Source of the DNA: Sinorhizobium shofinae
Lineage (GTDB): Bacteria > Pseudomonadota > Alphaproteobacteria > Rhizobiales > Rhizobiaceae
Reading direction: 5' to 3'
Assembly: GCA_001704765.1 (NCBI GenBank)
Contig: MBFK01000177.1
Location: forward strand, 62,001-126,000
DNA length: 64,000 bases
Positions 26,402-35,567 of the stretch are shown here, piece after piece (position 1 is the stretch's first letter; every line of letters begins with the position of its first letter). The position numbers were made by a program, and so were the translations under genes. The notes beneath the pieces are model-generated. The model searched no databases. It saw only the letters and a list, made by a program, of their open reading frames with translations, and was not told where the DNA came from.

Positions 26402-27712
26402 ATGAATTTGAGAACTTTCCTGCTGGGCACATGCTCGGCAGTCGCTCTGGCAGGCCTGGCCCAAGCAGAGACCCTGACCATTGCGACCGTGAACAACGGC
26501 GACATGATCCGGATGCAGAAGCTGACGGAGGAATTCACGTCCAAGAATCCGGACATTGAGCTCGAGTGGGTAACGCTCGAGGAAAATGTGCTGCGCCAGC
26601 GCGTGACGACCGACATCGCCACCAAGGGTGGCCAGTACGACATCATGACGATCGGCACCTATGAAGTGCCGATCTGGGCCAAGCAGGGCTGGCTGCTGCC
26701 GCTCGACAAGCTCGGCCCCGACTACGATGTCGATGACCTGCTGCCGGCGATCCGAAGCGGCCTGACCATCGACGACAAGCTCTATGCGGCGCCGTTCTAC
26801 GGCGAGAGCTCGATGGTCATGTACCGCAAGGATCTGTTCGAGAAGGCCGGGCTCACCATGCCCGAGGCGCCGACCTGGGATTTCGTAGCGGATGCGGCCC
26901 GCAAGATCACTGACAAGAACAATGAAATCTATGGCATCTGCCTGCGCGGCAAAGCCGGCTGGGGCGAGAACATGGCCTTTCTCACGGCGACGGCCAACGC
27001 CTTCGGGGCGCGCTGGTTCGACGAAAACTGGAAGCCCCAGTTCGACCAGCCGGAGTGGAAGAATGCACTCGAGTTCTACGTCAAGCTGATGAACGATGCC
27101 GGCCCGCCCGGCGCCTCGTCGAACGGCTTCAACGAAAACCTGTCGCTCTTCCAGACCGGTAAGTGCGGCATGTGGATCGATGCGACGGTGGCGGCCTCCT
27201 TCGTGACCAATCCGAAAGAATCGACGGTTGCCGACAAGGTCGGCTTTGCGCTCGCTCCGGACACGGGGCTCGGCAAGCGCGGCAATTGGCTCTGGGCCTG
27301 GAACCTCGCCATCCCGGCAGGCTCACAGAAGGCGGATGCGGCCCAGAAGTTCATCGCCTGGGCGACCGGCAAGGACTATCTGAAGCTCGTCGCGGAGAAG
27401 GAAGGCTGGGCGAACGTTCCTCCCGGCACCCGCACTTCGCTCTATGAGAACCCGGAATACCAAAAGGCGGCGCCGTTTGCGAAGATGACGCTCGACTCGA
27501 TCAATGCGGCCGACCCGAAGAACCCGGCAGTGAAGCCGGTGCCCTATGTCGGCGTGCAGTTCGTGGCAATCCCGGAATTCCAGGGACTTGGCACGGCGGT
27601 CGGCCAGGTGTTCTCGGCCGCGCTCGCTGGTCAGATGAGTGTCGATCAGGCGCTCGCCAGTGCGCAGCAGCTGACGACACGCGAAATGACCAAGGCCGGC
27701 TATATCAAGTGA
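26402..27712 (+). CDS. smoE: Sorbitol/mannitol ABC transporter substrate-binding protein SmoE
   Basis: A 436-residue family 1 periplasmic sugar-binding protein. Signal peptide MNLRTFLLGTCSAVALAGLA with cleavage after QAE-like residues near 22. Mature motifs include DIMTIGTYEVPIWAKQGWL, YGESSMVMYRKDLFEKAGL (read in parts) and GKCGMWIDATVAASF, typical of polyol-binding members. Strong ribosome site GGGAGGAAG before the ATG. First gene of the smo transporter operon; a strong hairpin separates it from smoF, probably setting higher expression of the binding protein. Confidence 0.93.
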   Translation: MNLRTFLLGTCSAVALAGLAQAETLTIATVNNGDMIRMQKLTEEFTSKNPDIELEWVTLEENVLRQRVTTDIATKGGQYDIMTIGTYEVPIWAKQGWLLPLDKLGPDYDVDDLLPAIRSGLTIDDKLYAAPFYGESSMVMYRKDLFEKAGLTMPEAPTWDFVADAARKITDKNNEIYGICLRGKAGWGENMAFLTATANAFGARWFDENWKPQFDQPEWKNALEFYVKLMNDAGPPGASSNGFNENLSLFQTGKCGMWIDATVAASFVTNPKESTVADKVGFALAPDTGLGKRGNWLWAWNLAIPAGSQKADAAQKFIAWATGKDYLKLVAEKEGWANVPPGTRTSLYENPEYQKAAPFAKMTLDSINAADPKNPAVKPVPYVGVQFVAIPEFQGLGTAVGQVFSAALAGQMSVDQALASAQQLTTREMTKAGYIK

Positions 27713-27765
27713 GGCTCCCAAGGGCCGGGGTGCTGTCCGGAAACGGCAGGCGCCCCGGCCACCTC

Positions 27766-27824
27766 CAGAGCGGGACGAGGAAGGGGGCGAACCCCGCCTT
27801 CAGCCCGCGTCCCGCTCTGACTTT
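27766..27824 (+). terminator. Intercistronic hairpin between smoE and smoF (attenuator)
   Basis: The perfect 11-bp stem cagagcgggac/gtcccgctctg (27766-27776 with 27809-27819) encloses a second G/C-rich inner hairpin and is followed by acttttt. It resembles a leaky Rho-independent terminator. An upstream hairpin gccgggg/ccccggc (about 27724-27759) lies just before it. Confidence 0.6.
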
Positions 27825-27897
27825 TTGGCTTTATGGGCTCGGCACGCACGATGCGCGCCTCTTCTTGGAACAGCGTTGAGACCACATGGGGGACGCC

Positions 27898-28770
27898 ATG
27901 GCGACCTTGCATACCCGCTCCGCCGCGCGGCTGATGATCGCACCGTCGGTGCTTCTGCTTTTGGCCTGGATGATCGTGCCGCTGGCGCTGACGATCTACT
28001 TCTCGCTCCTGCGCTACAATCTGCTGATGCCAGGGATGGAGGAGTTCGCGGGCCTTACCAACTACACCTATTTTCTGACCGATCCCGCCTTCTTCCAGGC
28101 CGTCTTCAACACGCTCGCGATCGTGCTCGGCGTGCTGTTCATCACCGTCGTCGGTGGCATCGGGCTTGCGTTGCTGCTCGACCAACCGATGTTCGGGCAG
28201 GGGATCGTGCGCATCCTGGTGATTGCGCCCTTCCTGATCATGCCCACCGTGGCGGCGCTCGTCTGGAAGAACATGTTTATGAACCCGGTTAACGGGCTTT
28301 TCGCCTGGCTCGCCAAGCTCGTCGGCCTGCAGCCATTCGACTTTCTCGCCAATGCGCCGCTCTTTTCGATCATCCTCATCGTTGCCTGGCAGTGGCTGCC
28401 CTTTGCGACGCTCATTCTGCTGACGGCGCTGCAGTCGCTCGACGAGGAGCAGAAGGAGGCAGCGCAGATGGACGGCGCCGGCGCCTGGAGCCGGTTCATC
28501 TATCTTGTCCTGCCGCATCTTTCGCGCGCGATCACCGTTGTGATCCTGATCCAGACGATCTTCCTGCTTTCAGTCTTCGCGGAAATCCTCGTCACCACCA
28601 ATGGCGGCCCCGGCACGCAGAGCACGAATCTCACCTTCCTGGTCTATGCCCAGGCGCTCCTGCAGTTCGACGTGGGCGGTGCGTCCGCCGGCGGCATCAT
28701 CGCCGTAATCCTCGCCAACATCGTCGCATTCTTCCTGATGCGCATGATCGGCAAGACGCTGGAGGCTTGA
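27898..28770 (+). CDS. smoF: Polyol ABC transporter permease SmoF
   Basis: A 290-residue MalF-type permease with six predicted membrane helices (for example LMIAPSVLLLLAWMIVPLAL) and the EAA loop EEQKEAAQMDGAGAWSRF. ATG at 27898 follows GGGGGACG; an in-frame ATG at 27886 is the alternative. Five bases separate its stop from smoG. Confidence 0.93.
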   Translation: MATLHTRSAARLMIAPSVLLLLAWMIVPLALTIYFSLLRYNLLMPGMEEFAGLTNYTYFLTDPAFFQAVFNTLAIVLGVLFITVVGGIGLALLLDQPMFGQGIVRILVIAPFLIMPTVAALVWKNMFMNPVNGLFAWLAKLVGLQPFDFLANAPLFSIILIVAWQWLPFATLILLTALQSLDEEQKEAAQMDGAGAWSRFIYLVLPHLSRAITVVILIQTIFLLSVFAEILVTTNGGPGTQSTNLTFLVYAQALLQFDVGGASAGGIIAVILANIVAFFLMRMIGKTLEA

Positions 28771-28775
28771 TACCC

Positions 28776-29606
28776 ATGGCACGCAATGTCTCGACACAGC
28801 GCAAGTTGGTCACCACGGTCGTGGCCTGGGCGATCGGCATTCTGATCTTCTTCCCGATTCTCTGGACCTTCCTGACGAGCTTCAAGACAGAGGCGCAGGC
28901 GATCGCCTCGCCACCGGCCTTCCTGTTCTTCGATTGGACGACCGAGAACTACTTCGAGGTGCAAAGCCGGTCGAACTATTTCAAGCACTTCATGAATTCG
29001 GTCGTGGTCTCCTTCGGCTCGACGCTGCTCGGCCTCCTGATTGCCATTCCGTCCGCCTGGGCGATGGCCTTCGCGCCGACAAAACGCACCAAGGACGTGC
29101 TGATGTGGATGCTCTCCACCAAGATGATGCCGCCCGTCGGCGTGCTGGTGCCGATGTATCTGATATTCCGCAATACGGGGTTGCTCGACACGCGCACCGG
29201 ACTGGTGATGGTGCTGACGCTTATCAACCTGCCGATCATCATCTGGATGCTCTACACCTATTTCAAGGAAATCCCCGGCGAGATCCTCGAGGCAGCCCGC
29301 ATGGACGGGGCCTCGCTTGCCAAGGAGATCATCTATGTGCTGACGCCGATGGCGATCCCCGGCATCGCCTCGACGCTGCTGTTGAACATCATCCTCGCCT
29401 GGAACGAAGCATTCTGGACCTTGAATCTGAGCGCGGCGAAAGCGGCGCCGCTCACCGCCTTCATCGCCTCCTATTCGAGCCCGGAAGGCCTCTTCTACGC
29501 GAAGCTCTCGGCGGCCTCGACGATGGCGATCGCCCCCATCCTCATTCTCGGCTGGTTCTCGCAGAAGCAGCTTGTGCGCGGCCTCACCTTCGGCGCGGTC
29601 AAATAA
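28776..29606 (+). CDS. smoG: Polyol ABC transporter permease SmoG
   Basis: A 276-residue MalG-type permease with six helices, the EAA motif [18 protein letters not shown] and the typical C-terminal RGLTFGAVK. Ribosome site GGAGG lies in the end of smoF. Pairs with SmoF to form the channel. Confidence 0.93.
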   Translation: MARNVSTQRKLVTTVVAWAIGILIFFPILWTFLTSFKTEAQAIASPPAFLFFDWTTENYFEVQSRSNYFKHFMNSVVVSFGSTLLGLLIAIPSAWAMAFAPTKRTKDVLMWMLSTKMMPPVGVLVPMYLIFRNTGLLDTRTGLVMVLTLINLPIIIWMLYTYFKEIPGEILEAARMDGASLAKEIIYVLTPMAIPGIASTLLLNIILAWNEAFWTLNLSAAKAAPLTAFIASYSSPEGLFYAKLSAASTMAIAPILILGWFSQKQLVRGLTFGAVK

Positions 29607-29616
29607 GGGTAAGATC

Positions 29617-30618
29617 ATGGGAAGCATTACACTCAAGAACGTCTCGAAGGTCTTTGGCGCCCATGCGGTGATCCCATCGATCGACCTCGATATCAACGAT
29701 GGCGAGTTCGTCGTCTTCGTCGGCCCTTCCGGCTGCGGCAAGTCGACGCTTCTGAGGCTGATTGCCGGGCTCGAGGACGTCAGCGACGGCGCGATCGTCA
29801 TCGACGGAAAGAACGCCACCGAACTGCCGCCGGCAAAACGCGGCCTTTCAATGGTGTTCCAATCCTACGCGCTCTATCCGCATATGAGCGTGCGCGCCAA
29901 CATCGCCTTCCCGCTGAAAATGGCGGGTGAGGACAAGGCGGTGATCGACAAGAAGGTGGCGGATGCGGCCCGTGTGCTGAACCTCACCGACTATCTCGAC
30001 CGCAAGCCGCGCCAGCTTTCCGGCGGCCAGCGCCAGCGCGTCGCGATCGGCCGGGCGATCGTCCGCCAGCCGGAGGCCTTCCTGTTCGACGAGCCGCTTT
30101 CGAACCTCGACGCGGCGCTACGCGTCAACATGCGCCTCGAGATCAGCCAGCTTCACCAGCAACTGAAGACGACGATGATCTATGTCACCCACGATCAGGT
30201 GGAGGCGATGACCATGGCCGACAAGATCGTCGTCTTGAATCGCGGCCGCATCGAGCAGGTCGGCTCGCCGCTCGAGCTCTATCACCGACCCGACAATCTC
30301 TTCGTCGCCGGCTTCATCGGATCGCCGAAGATGAACTTCATTTCCGGAGGTCAGGCGGCCAGCCATCACGCCCACACGATCGGCATCCGGCCGGAGCACC
30401 TGGTGCTTTCGAAAGACCGTGGCACATGGCAGGGCACGGTTGGCGTGGCAGAGCATCTCGGCTCCGACACCTTCCTCCATGTGAACGCCGATGGCATCGG
30501 CACGCTGACGGCGCGTGTGAGCGGCGATTTCGCCGTCACGCATGGCGACCGTGTCTTCCTGACGCCGGACCCGCAGCGCCTGCACAAGTTTGACGAAAAG
30601 GGACTGGCAATTCGATGA
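29617..30618 (+). CDS. smoK: Polyol ABC transporter ATP-binding protein SmoK
   Basis: A 333-residue MalK/UgpC-type ATPase: Walker [10 protein letters not shown], signature [14 protein letters not shown], Walker [16 protein letters not shown], switch [13 protein letters not shown] and a C-terminal OB-type regulatory domain starting near residue 235. ATG at 29617 after a GGGTAAG site. Its stop overlaps the ATG of smoS (ATGA). Confidence 0.95.
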   Translation: MGSITLKNVSKVFGAHAVIPSIDLDINDGEFVVFVGPSGCGKSTLLRLIAGLEDVSDGAIVIDGKNATELPPAKRGLSMVFQSYALYPHMSVRANIAFPLKMAGEDKAVIDKKVADAARVLNLTDYLDRKPRQLSGGQRQRVAIGRAIVRQPEAFLFDEPLSNLDAALRVNMRLEISQLHQQLKTTMIYVTHDQVEAMTMADKIVVLNRGRIEQVGSPLELYHRPDNLFVAGFIGSPKMNFISGGQAASHHAHTIGIRPEHLVLSKDRGTWQGTVGVAEHLGSDTFLHVNADGIGTLTARVSGDFAVTHGDRVFLTPDPQRLHKFDEKGLAIR

Positions 30619-31388
30619 AACGTCTTGAAGGAAAGAGCGCGCTGATCACCGGATCGGCGCGGGGAATCGGCCGAGCTTTCGCGGAAGCCTATGTGCGCGA
30701 AGGCGCCACCGTGGCGATCGCCGATATCAATATCGAGCGAGCAAGCCAGGCTGCCTCGGAGATCGGGCCGGCGGCCTATCCGGTCGAGATGGATGTCACC
30801 CGTCAGGAGTCGATCGATGCGGCGATCGCCGCGGCCGTCCGACAGGCCGGGGGACTCGACATCCTTGTCAACAATGCCGCACTCTTCGACCTTGCGCCGA
30901 TCGTCGAGATCACGCGCGAAAGTTATGAGCGGCTCTTCTCGATCAATGTCGCCGGCACGCTTTTCACGCTGCAGGCGGCGGCGAAACAGATGATCGCGCA
31001 GGGGCGGGGCGGCAAGATCATCAATATGGCAAGCCAGGCGGGCCGGCGTGGTGAGGCCCTGGTCGCGGTCTATTGCGCGACGAAGGCAGCGGTCATCAGC
31101 CTCACCCAGTCCGCCGGGCTCGACCTCGTCAAGCACCGCATCAACGTGAATGCCATCGCACCGGGCGTCGTCGATGGCGAGCACTGGGACGGCGTCGATG
31201 CGCTCTTCGCCAAATACGAAAACCGTCCCCTTGGCGAGAAGAAGCGGCTGGTAGGGGAGGCCGTTCCCTATGGGCGCATGGGCACGGCAGAGGATTTGAC
31301 CGGCATGGCGATTTTCCTCGCTTCCTCCGAAAGCGATTACGTCGTGGCGCAGACCTACAATGTCGACGGCGGCCAATGGATGAGCTGA
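30615..31388 (+). CDS. smoS: Sorbitol dehydrogenase SmoS (short-chain dehydrogenase)
   Basis: A 257-residue classical SDR that oxidises D-glucitol (and galactitol) with NAD. Cofactor motif [13 protein letters not shown] near residue 12, NNAALFD, and the catalytic Ser-Tyr-Lys set in [21 protein letters not shown]. Translationally coupled to smoK. Confidence 0.94.
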   Translation: MKRLEGKSALITGSARGIGRAFAEAYVREGATVAIADINIERASQAASEIGPAAYPVEMDVTRQESIDAAIAAAVRQAGGLDILVNNAALFDLAPIVEITRESYERLFSINVAGTLFTLQAAAKQMIAQGRGGKIINMASQAGRRGEALVAVYCATKAAVISLTQSAGLDLVKHRINVNAIAPGVVDGEHWDGVDALFAKYENRPLGEKKRLVGEAVPYGRMGTAEDLTGMAIFLASSESDYVVAQTYNVDGGQWMS

Positions 31389-31427
31389 GGCTTCGTCGCA
31401 GGACGGGTTCTCGAAAGGAACGATAGG

Positions 31428-32912
31428 ATGACGACCAAACTCTCCCTCGCCACACTCGATGCCATCAAGGCCAAGGCTGGCGTTCCGAAGTATGATCGGC
31501 ACGACCTCCGCGCCGGAATCGTCCATTTCGGTGTCGGCAACTTTCATCGCGCCCATCAAGCCGTCTATCTCGACGATCTCTTCAATCAGGGCCGCGATCA
31601 CGATTGGGCGATCATCGGCGCAGGTGTCCTTCCATCAGACGATGTGATGCGCGCCAAGCTCGAGGCGCAGGACTTTCTGACCACGGTGGTCGAACAGGAC
31701 AACAATCGCACCGGCGCGCACGTCACCGGCGCGATGATCGCCTATCTCAAGCCCGGCGACATTCCGGCCATCGTGGCGCAACTGGCAAGCCCGCTCATTC
31801 GCATCGTGTCGCTGACCATCACCGAAGGCGGCTATTTCATCGACCCAGCCTCGGGCGTATTCAATCCGGCCCACCCGGCGATTGTCGAGGATGCTCGGAA
31901 CCCGACATCGCCGAAGACGGTCTTCGGCCTCATCCTGGCAGGCCTTGCCGAACGCAGGGCGCGGGGTATCCCGCCGTTCACCGTCATGTCCTGCGACAAT
32001 ATTCCCGGCAATGGCGAAGTAACCCATGCGGCGGTTTCCGGTCTGGCACGCCTGTCGGACCCGGCTTTCGCCGATTGGATCGATATCAATGTCGCCTTCC
32101 CGAACGGCATGGTCGATCGCATCACGCCGGCGACGGGCGCTCGCGAGATCGGTATTGTCGCTTCGGACTACGGCATCGAGGACGCCTGGCCGGTCTTCTG
32201 CGAAGAGTTCAAGCAATGGGTGCTGGAGGACCATTTCCCGCAAGGTCGCCCGGCGCTCGAAAAGGTCGGCGTGCAGTTCGTGCCCGACGTCGCGCCCTAT
32301 GAGCACATGAAGATCCGCATCCTCAATGGCGGACACGCGGCCATCGCCTATCCGGCGGCCTTGCTCGACATTCATTTCGTGCACGAGGCGATGGAGGAGC
32401 CGCTGATCCGCGCGTTCCTTGCCAAGCTCGAGCACGAGGAAATCATCCCGGTCATCCCGCCGGTGCCGGATACGGACCTGAAAGACTATTACAAGCTCAT
32501 CGAGACGCGTTTCTCGAACCCGAAGATCGGCGACACGATCGCCCGACTGGCGCAGGACGGCTCGAACCGGCAGCCGAAATTCATCCTGCCGTCGACGGCC
32601 GACCGCCTGCGCCGCGGCGAGGACGTGGTCGGGCTTTCTCTCGTTTCCGCCCTCTGGTGCCGCTATTTCGCCGGCACGTCCGACAGCGGCAAGGACATCG
32701 TCTTCAACGATGCGAGCGCCGACCGACTGCAGGCGGCTGCCCTCGCGGCAAAGGACGATCCCATGGCCTTCCTCGCGCTTTCCGACATTTTCGGCGAGGC
32801 GGCGCAGTCCGATCTTTTCCGCCGCCGCTTTGCCCAAGCCTTGAAAACGCTTTGGGAAAAGGGTACGCGCGCCACGCTGCAACTTTATCTGGACGGCAAA
32901 CTCGGGGAATAG
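31428..32912 (+). CDS. mtlK: Mannitol 2-dehydrogenase (polyol long-chain dehydrogenase)
   Basis: A 494-residue NAD-dependent enzyme that oxidises mannitol, arabitol or sorbitol to the ketose. N-terminal Rossmann region has IVHFGVGNFHRAHQAVYLD; the C-terminal catalytic block has MVDRITPATG and the conserved lysine, asparagine and histidine in HMKIRILNGGHAAIAYPAA. Ribosome site GAAAGGAACG. Last 4 bp gap leads to the HAD hydrolase. Confidence 0.95.
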   Translation: MTTKLSLATLDAIKAKAGVPKYDRHDLRAGIVHFGVGNFHRAHQAVYLDDLFNQGRDHDWAIIGAGVLPSDDVMRAKLEAQDFLTTVVEQDNNRTGAHVTGAMIAYLKPGDIPAIVAQLASPLIRIVSLTITEGGYFIDPASGVFNPAHPAIVEDARNPTSPKTVFGLILAGLAERRARGIPPFTVMSCDNIPGNGEVTHAAVSGLARLSDPAFADWIDINVAFPNGMVDRITPATGAREIGIVASDYGIEDAWPVFCEEFKQWVLEDHFPQGRPALEKVGVQFVPDVAPYEHMKIRILNGGHAAIAYPAALLDIHFVHEAMEEPLIRAFLAKLEHEEIIPVIPPVPDTDLKDYYKLIETRFSNPKIGDTIARLAQDGSNRQPKFILPSTADRLRRGEDVVGLSLVSALWCRYFAGTSDSGKDIVFNDASADRLQAAALAAKDDPMAFLALSDIFGEAAQSDLFRRRFAQALKTLWEKGTRATLQLYLDGKLGE

Positions 32913-32916
32913 CGCG

Positions 32917-33585
32917 ATGCCGGGGCACGCCTCCAGACTGGTCATTTTCGACTGCGACGGCGTGCTTGTGGACAGCGAACCGATCTCGCTCGGCGTGCTG
33001 GTCGAGGCGCTTGATGCGGCCGGCGTCTCGATGACGACGGAGGAGGCGAGCGAGCGCTTCCTCGGCCGCAGCCTCCAGAGCATGTCGGCAATCCTGCATG
33101 ATGAATACGGGCTTGCGACTGACAATACGTTTCTCGAAGCAATGAGGATGCGGCTCTATGCGCGGTTCCGACAGGAGCTGAAGTCGGTTCCTGGCATACG
33201 CCAGGCGGTCGAGCAGCTTGATGCGGCCTGCTGCGTCGCTTCTTCAAGCCAGCCGGAGCGCATTCGTCTGTCGCTGACGGTGACCGGCCTCATCGATCTC
33301 TTCGAGCCGCATATCTTCAGCGCCACCATGGTGGCGCGCGGCAAGCCGGCTCCCGATCTGTTCCTGCATGCGAGTGCGCAAATGGGCTACGCCCCGGCCA
33401 ACTGTATCGTTATCGAGGACAGTCCGGCCGGTATCGAGGCGGCCAAGGCGGCGGGCATGCGGGTCTTTGCCTTCGCGGGCGCCAGCCACGCCCGAAACGA
33501 GCGGCATCGGCAGGTGCTCGCCAGTCTTGGTCCCGACGTGCTGTTTGACGACATGGACGAATTGATACAGTTTGTCCGGCAATAG
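32917..33585 (+). CDS. HAD-superfamily sugar phosphatase
   Basis: A 222-residue HAD hydrolase of the beta-phosphoglucomutase/YcjU-like group. Motif I is IFDCDGVLVDSE, motif II ASSSQPER, the conserved lysine is in ARGKPAPDLFL and motif III is VIEDSPAGIEAAKAAGM. The start is four bases after mtlK. A role in removing phosphate from polyol- or pentulose-phosphates is inferred from its place in the smo locus. Confidence 0.9.
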   Translation: MPGHASRLVIFDCDGVLVDSEPISLGVLVEALDAAGVSMTTEEASERFLGRSLQSMSAILHDEYGLATDNTFLEAMRMRLYARFRQELKSVPGIRQAVEQLDAACCVASSSQPERIRLSLTVTGLIDLFEPHIFSATMVARGKPAPDLFLHASAQMGYAPANCIVIEDSPAGIEAAKAAGMRVFAFAGASHARNERHRQVLASLGPDVLFDDMDELIQFVRQ

Positions 33586-33668
33586 GGAGAGCAGGGTGGG
33601 GCGGCCCGGCCGCGCTGCTCTGGCAAGCTGAAAATCCAATCATCATCTCGGGATGGGGTCATCCATTG

Positions 33669-35252
33669 ATGCGCGAATATGTCGTGGCGGTCGATATCGG
33701 AACCGGCAGCGCCCGCGCCGGCATCTTCGACCGGAAGGGTGCGCTTCTGGCCCGGGCCGACCGGTCCATTGCCATGAACCGGCCGGAGGAGAACCACGCC
33801 GAGCACGATTCCGAGGACATCTGGGCAGCCGTCTGCGAAGCGGTCCGGGCGGCGCGCGAGAAGGCGGGAATAGGCGCTGAGAGCATCGCCGCAATCGGCT
33901 TCGATGCCACCTGCTCGCTGGTCGTGCGCGACCGTGACGGCGCGCCGCTCTCGGTCAATCGCCATGGCGAGCCGCGCTGGGACACGATCGTCTGGCTCGA
34001 CCACCGGGCGCTTGCGGAGGCGGATTTCTGTACGGCGACCGAGCATCCGGTTCTCGATCATTCCGGCCGCGTGATGTCGCCGGAGATGGAGATGCCGAAG
34101 CTGATGTGGCTGAAGCGAAACCTGCCGCATCAATGGGAGGAGGCAGGCTATTTCTTCGATCTCGCGGACTACATGTCCTGGCGGGCGACGGGGAGCGCGG
34201 CGCGGTCGCGCTGCACGCTGGCGGCGAAATGGAACTATCTCGCCCATAGGGAGCGCGGCTGGCAGCAGGACTATCTTGAACGGATCGGTCTCGAGGACCT
34301 TCTCGAGCGCGGCGGATTGCCCGAGGAGACGCTGCCGGTGGAGCGCGCCGTCGGGAACCTGACGGCGCTTGCGGCGGCGGAACTCGGGCTCGACACCGAA
34401 TGCCGGGTCGCACCGGGATTGATCGACGCCTATGCGGGAGCGCTCGGGGTGCTCGGAGGTTTCGCCGGCGATCCGGCGAAGCTCGAACGCCAGTTGGCAC
34501 TCATCGCCGGAACGTCGAGCTGCATCGTCGCCTTCTCGAAGGAGATGAAGCCGGGCTTCGGTATGTGGGGGCCCTATTTCGAGGTTGTGCTGCCCGGCTA
34601 CTGGCTGATCGAAGGCGGGCAATCGGCGACGGGCGCATTGCTCGATCATGTCGTGCGTCTGCACGGGGGCGGGCTGCAGCCGACGGCTGAAACCCATAGA
34701 AAGATCATCGAGCGCGTGCAGGAATTGCGCGCCGAGCACGGCGAAGACTTCGCCGATCGCTTGCATGTCCTTCCCGATTTTCACGGCAATCGCTCGCCCC
34801 TTGCCGATCCGCATGCGCTTGGCGTCATCAGCGGCCTGGCGCTCGATTCGTCCTTCGAAGCGCTCTGCCGCCTCTACTGGCGGACCTGTGTCGCCATCGC
34901 GCTCGGCATCCGCCACATCCTCGAGATGATGAAGGAGGCGGGTTACCACCTCGATACGCTGCACGTGACCGGCGGCCACGTGCGCAATTCTCTGCTGATG
35001 GAGCTTTACTGCGACGCTACCGGCTGCCGGGTGGTGGTGCCCCAGGCGCCGGATGCCGTTCTGCTCGGCACGGCCATGGCCGCCGCCGTGGCAGGTAACC
35101 TATATCCCGATCTCGCGCATGCGGGGGGTGCCATGGCCTCGACCGGGCAAGAGCGGCTACCGAATCCGGCGCTGCGCGATCTCTACAACCGGGATTATCG
35201 ACGCTTCCTGGCGCTCTATCGCCACCGGGCCGAACTGGAGTCGATCGAATAG
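33669..35252 (+). CDS. FGGY-family carbohydrate (pentulose/ribulokinase-like) kinase
   Basis: A 527-residue sugar kinase of the FGGY_YpCarbK / ribulokinase-like group. The N-terminal phosphate motif is VAVDIGTGSARAGIFD, followed by GFDATCSLVVRD and TIVWLDHRA; the C-terminal domain has DFHGNRSPLADPHALGVISG and the ATP-site HVTGGHVRNSLLMELYCD. It likely phosphorylates the ketose made by the neighbouring polyol dehydrogenases, such as D-ribulose or D-xylulose. ATG at 33669 rather than an in-frame TTG at 33666; 83 bp separate it from the HAD gene. Confidence 0.92.
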   Translation: MREYVVAVDIGTGSARAGIFDRKGALLARADRSIAMNRPEENHAEHDSEDIWAAVCEAVRAAREKAGIGAESIAAIGFDATCSLVVRDRDGAPLSVNRHGEPRWDTIVWLDHRALAEADFCTATEHPVLDHSGRVMSPEMEMPKLMWLKRNLPHQWEEAGYFFDLADYMSWRATGSAARSRCTLAAKWNYLAHRERGWQQDYLERIGLEDLLERGGLPEETLPVERAVGNLTALAAAELGLDTECRVAPGLIDAYAGALGVLGGFAGDPAKLERQLALIAGTSSCIVAFSKEMKPGFGMWGPYFEVVLPGYWLIEGGQSATGALLDHVVRLHGGGLQPTAETHRKIIERVQELRAEHGEDFADRLHVLPDFHGNRSPLADPHALGVISGLALDSSFEALCRLYWRTCVAIALGIRHILEMMKEAGYHLDTLHVTGGHVRNSLLMELYCDATGCRVVVPQAPDAVLLGTAMAAAVAGNLYPDLAHAGGAMASTGQERLPNPALRDLYNRDYRRFLALYRHRAELESIE

Positions 35253-35273
35253 CTGAAACTCTGAGGTTTTCGC

Positions 35274-35298
35274 GGAACCTTTTTCCCTCTCGCGCATT
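35274..35298 (+). promoter_or_regulatory. RpoE2 (EcfG)-type promoter, candidate
   Basis: GGAAC (35274-35278), 16 bases, then CATT (35295-35298) differs at one base from the EcfG consensus GGAAC-N16/17-CGTT. It points away from the kinase gene into the gap holding the candidate small RNA, and the stress sigma factor gene lies 1.4 kb away. Confidence 0.5.
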
Positions 35299-35303
35299 AT
35301 TGG

Positions 35304-35438
35304 CGATAACCGAGCGGTGACGCACATCGCCCCCAATGTGACGTCGGAGGCATACCGCCGGTGCCAACTCACATCCCCCTCAGTGAGTTGCATAACCTCA
35401 GCCAGTGCCCTTCCCTCGGCACTGGCTGTTTTCCTTTG
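35304..35438 (+). ncRNA. Candidate stress-induced small RNA with three C-rich hairpin loops
   Basis: The gap between the sugar kinase and phyR has no credible gene but holds three ordered hairpins. H1: CACAT/ATGTG (35323-35340) extended by GACG/CGTC, loop CGCCCCCA. H2: CAACTCAC/GTGAGTTG (35365-35390), loop ATCCCCCTCA. H3: GCCAGTGCC/GGCACTGGC (35401-35426), loop CTTCCCTC, followed by gttttccttt, a Rho-independent terminator. All three loops are C/U-rich and could pair with Shine-Dalgarno sequences, as in alphaproteobacterial sRNAs carrying CCUCCUCCC loops. A one-mismatch EcfG promoter lies just upstream. The 5' end near 35304 is inferred. Not experimentally known to me. Confidence 0.5.
35400..35438 (+). 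terminator. Rho-independent terminator
   Basis: A 10-bp perfect stem (agccagtgcc/ggcactggct less one closing pair) with an 8-base loop, followed by gttttccttt. It ends either the upstream polyol operon transcript or the candidate small RNA. Confidence 0.75.
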
Positions 35439-35567
35439 CAAGGTTGGATTCTTAGGCCACCGCATCAAAATCGATAGCCTCGGCCCGACTGCCTACGACG
35501 CACGGCAAACGCCTTTGCCCCGCCGAAACTTGTTCCGGCAGGGTGTTTCCTTCAGCCATGAATAGCG

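Noticed and set aside
31635-33125. 496-codon minus-strand frame across mtlK and the HAD gene
   Set aside because: Antisense to two well-supported genes; no domain, no ribosome site.
33387-34979. 530-codon minus-strand frame opposite the sugar kinase
   Set aside because: Antisense shadow with arginine-rich composition.
35317-35565. 82-codon plus-strand frame in the gap before phyR
   Set aside because: It covers the hairpins and terminator of the candidate small RNA, lacks a ribosome site and has no recognisable sequence.
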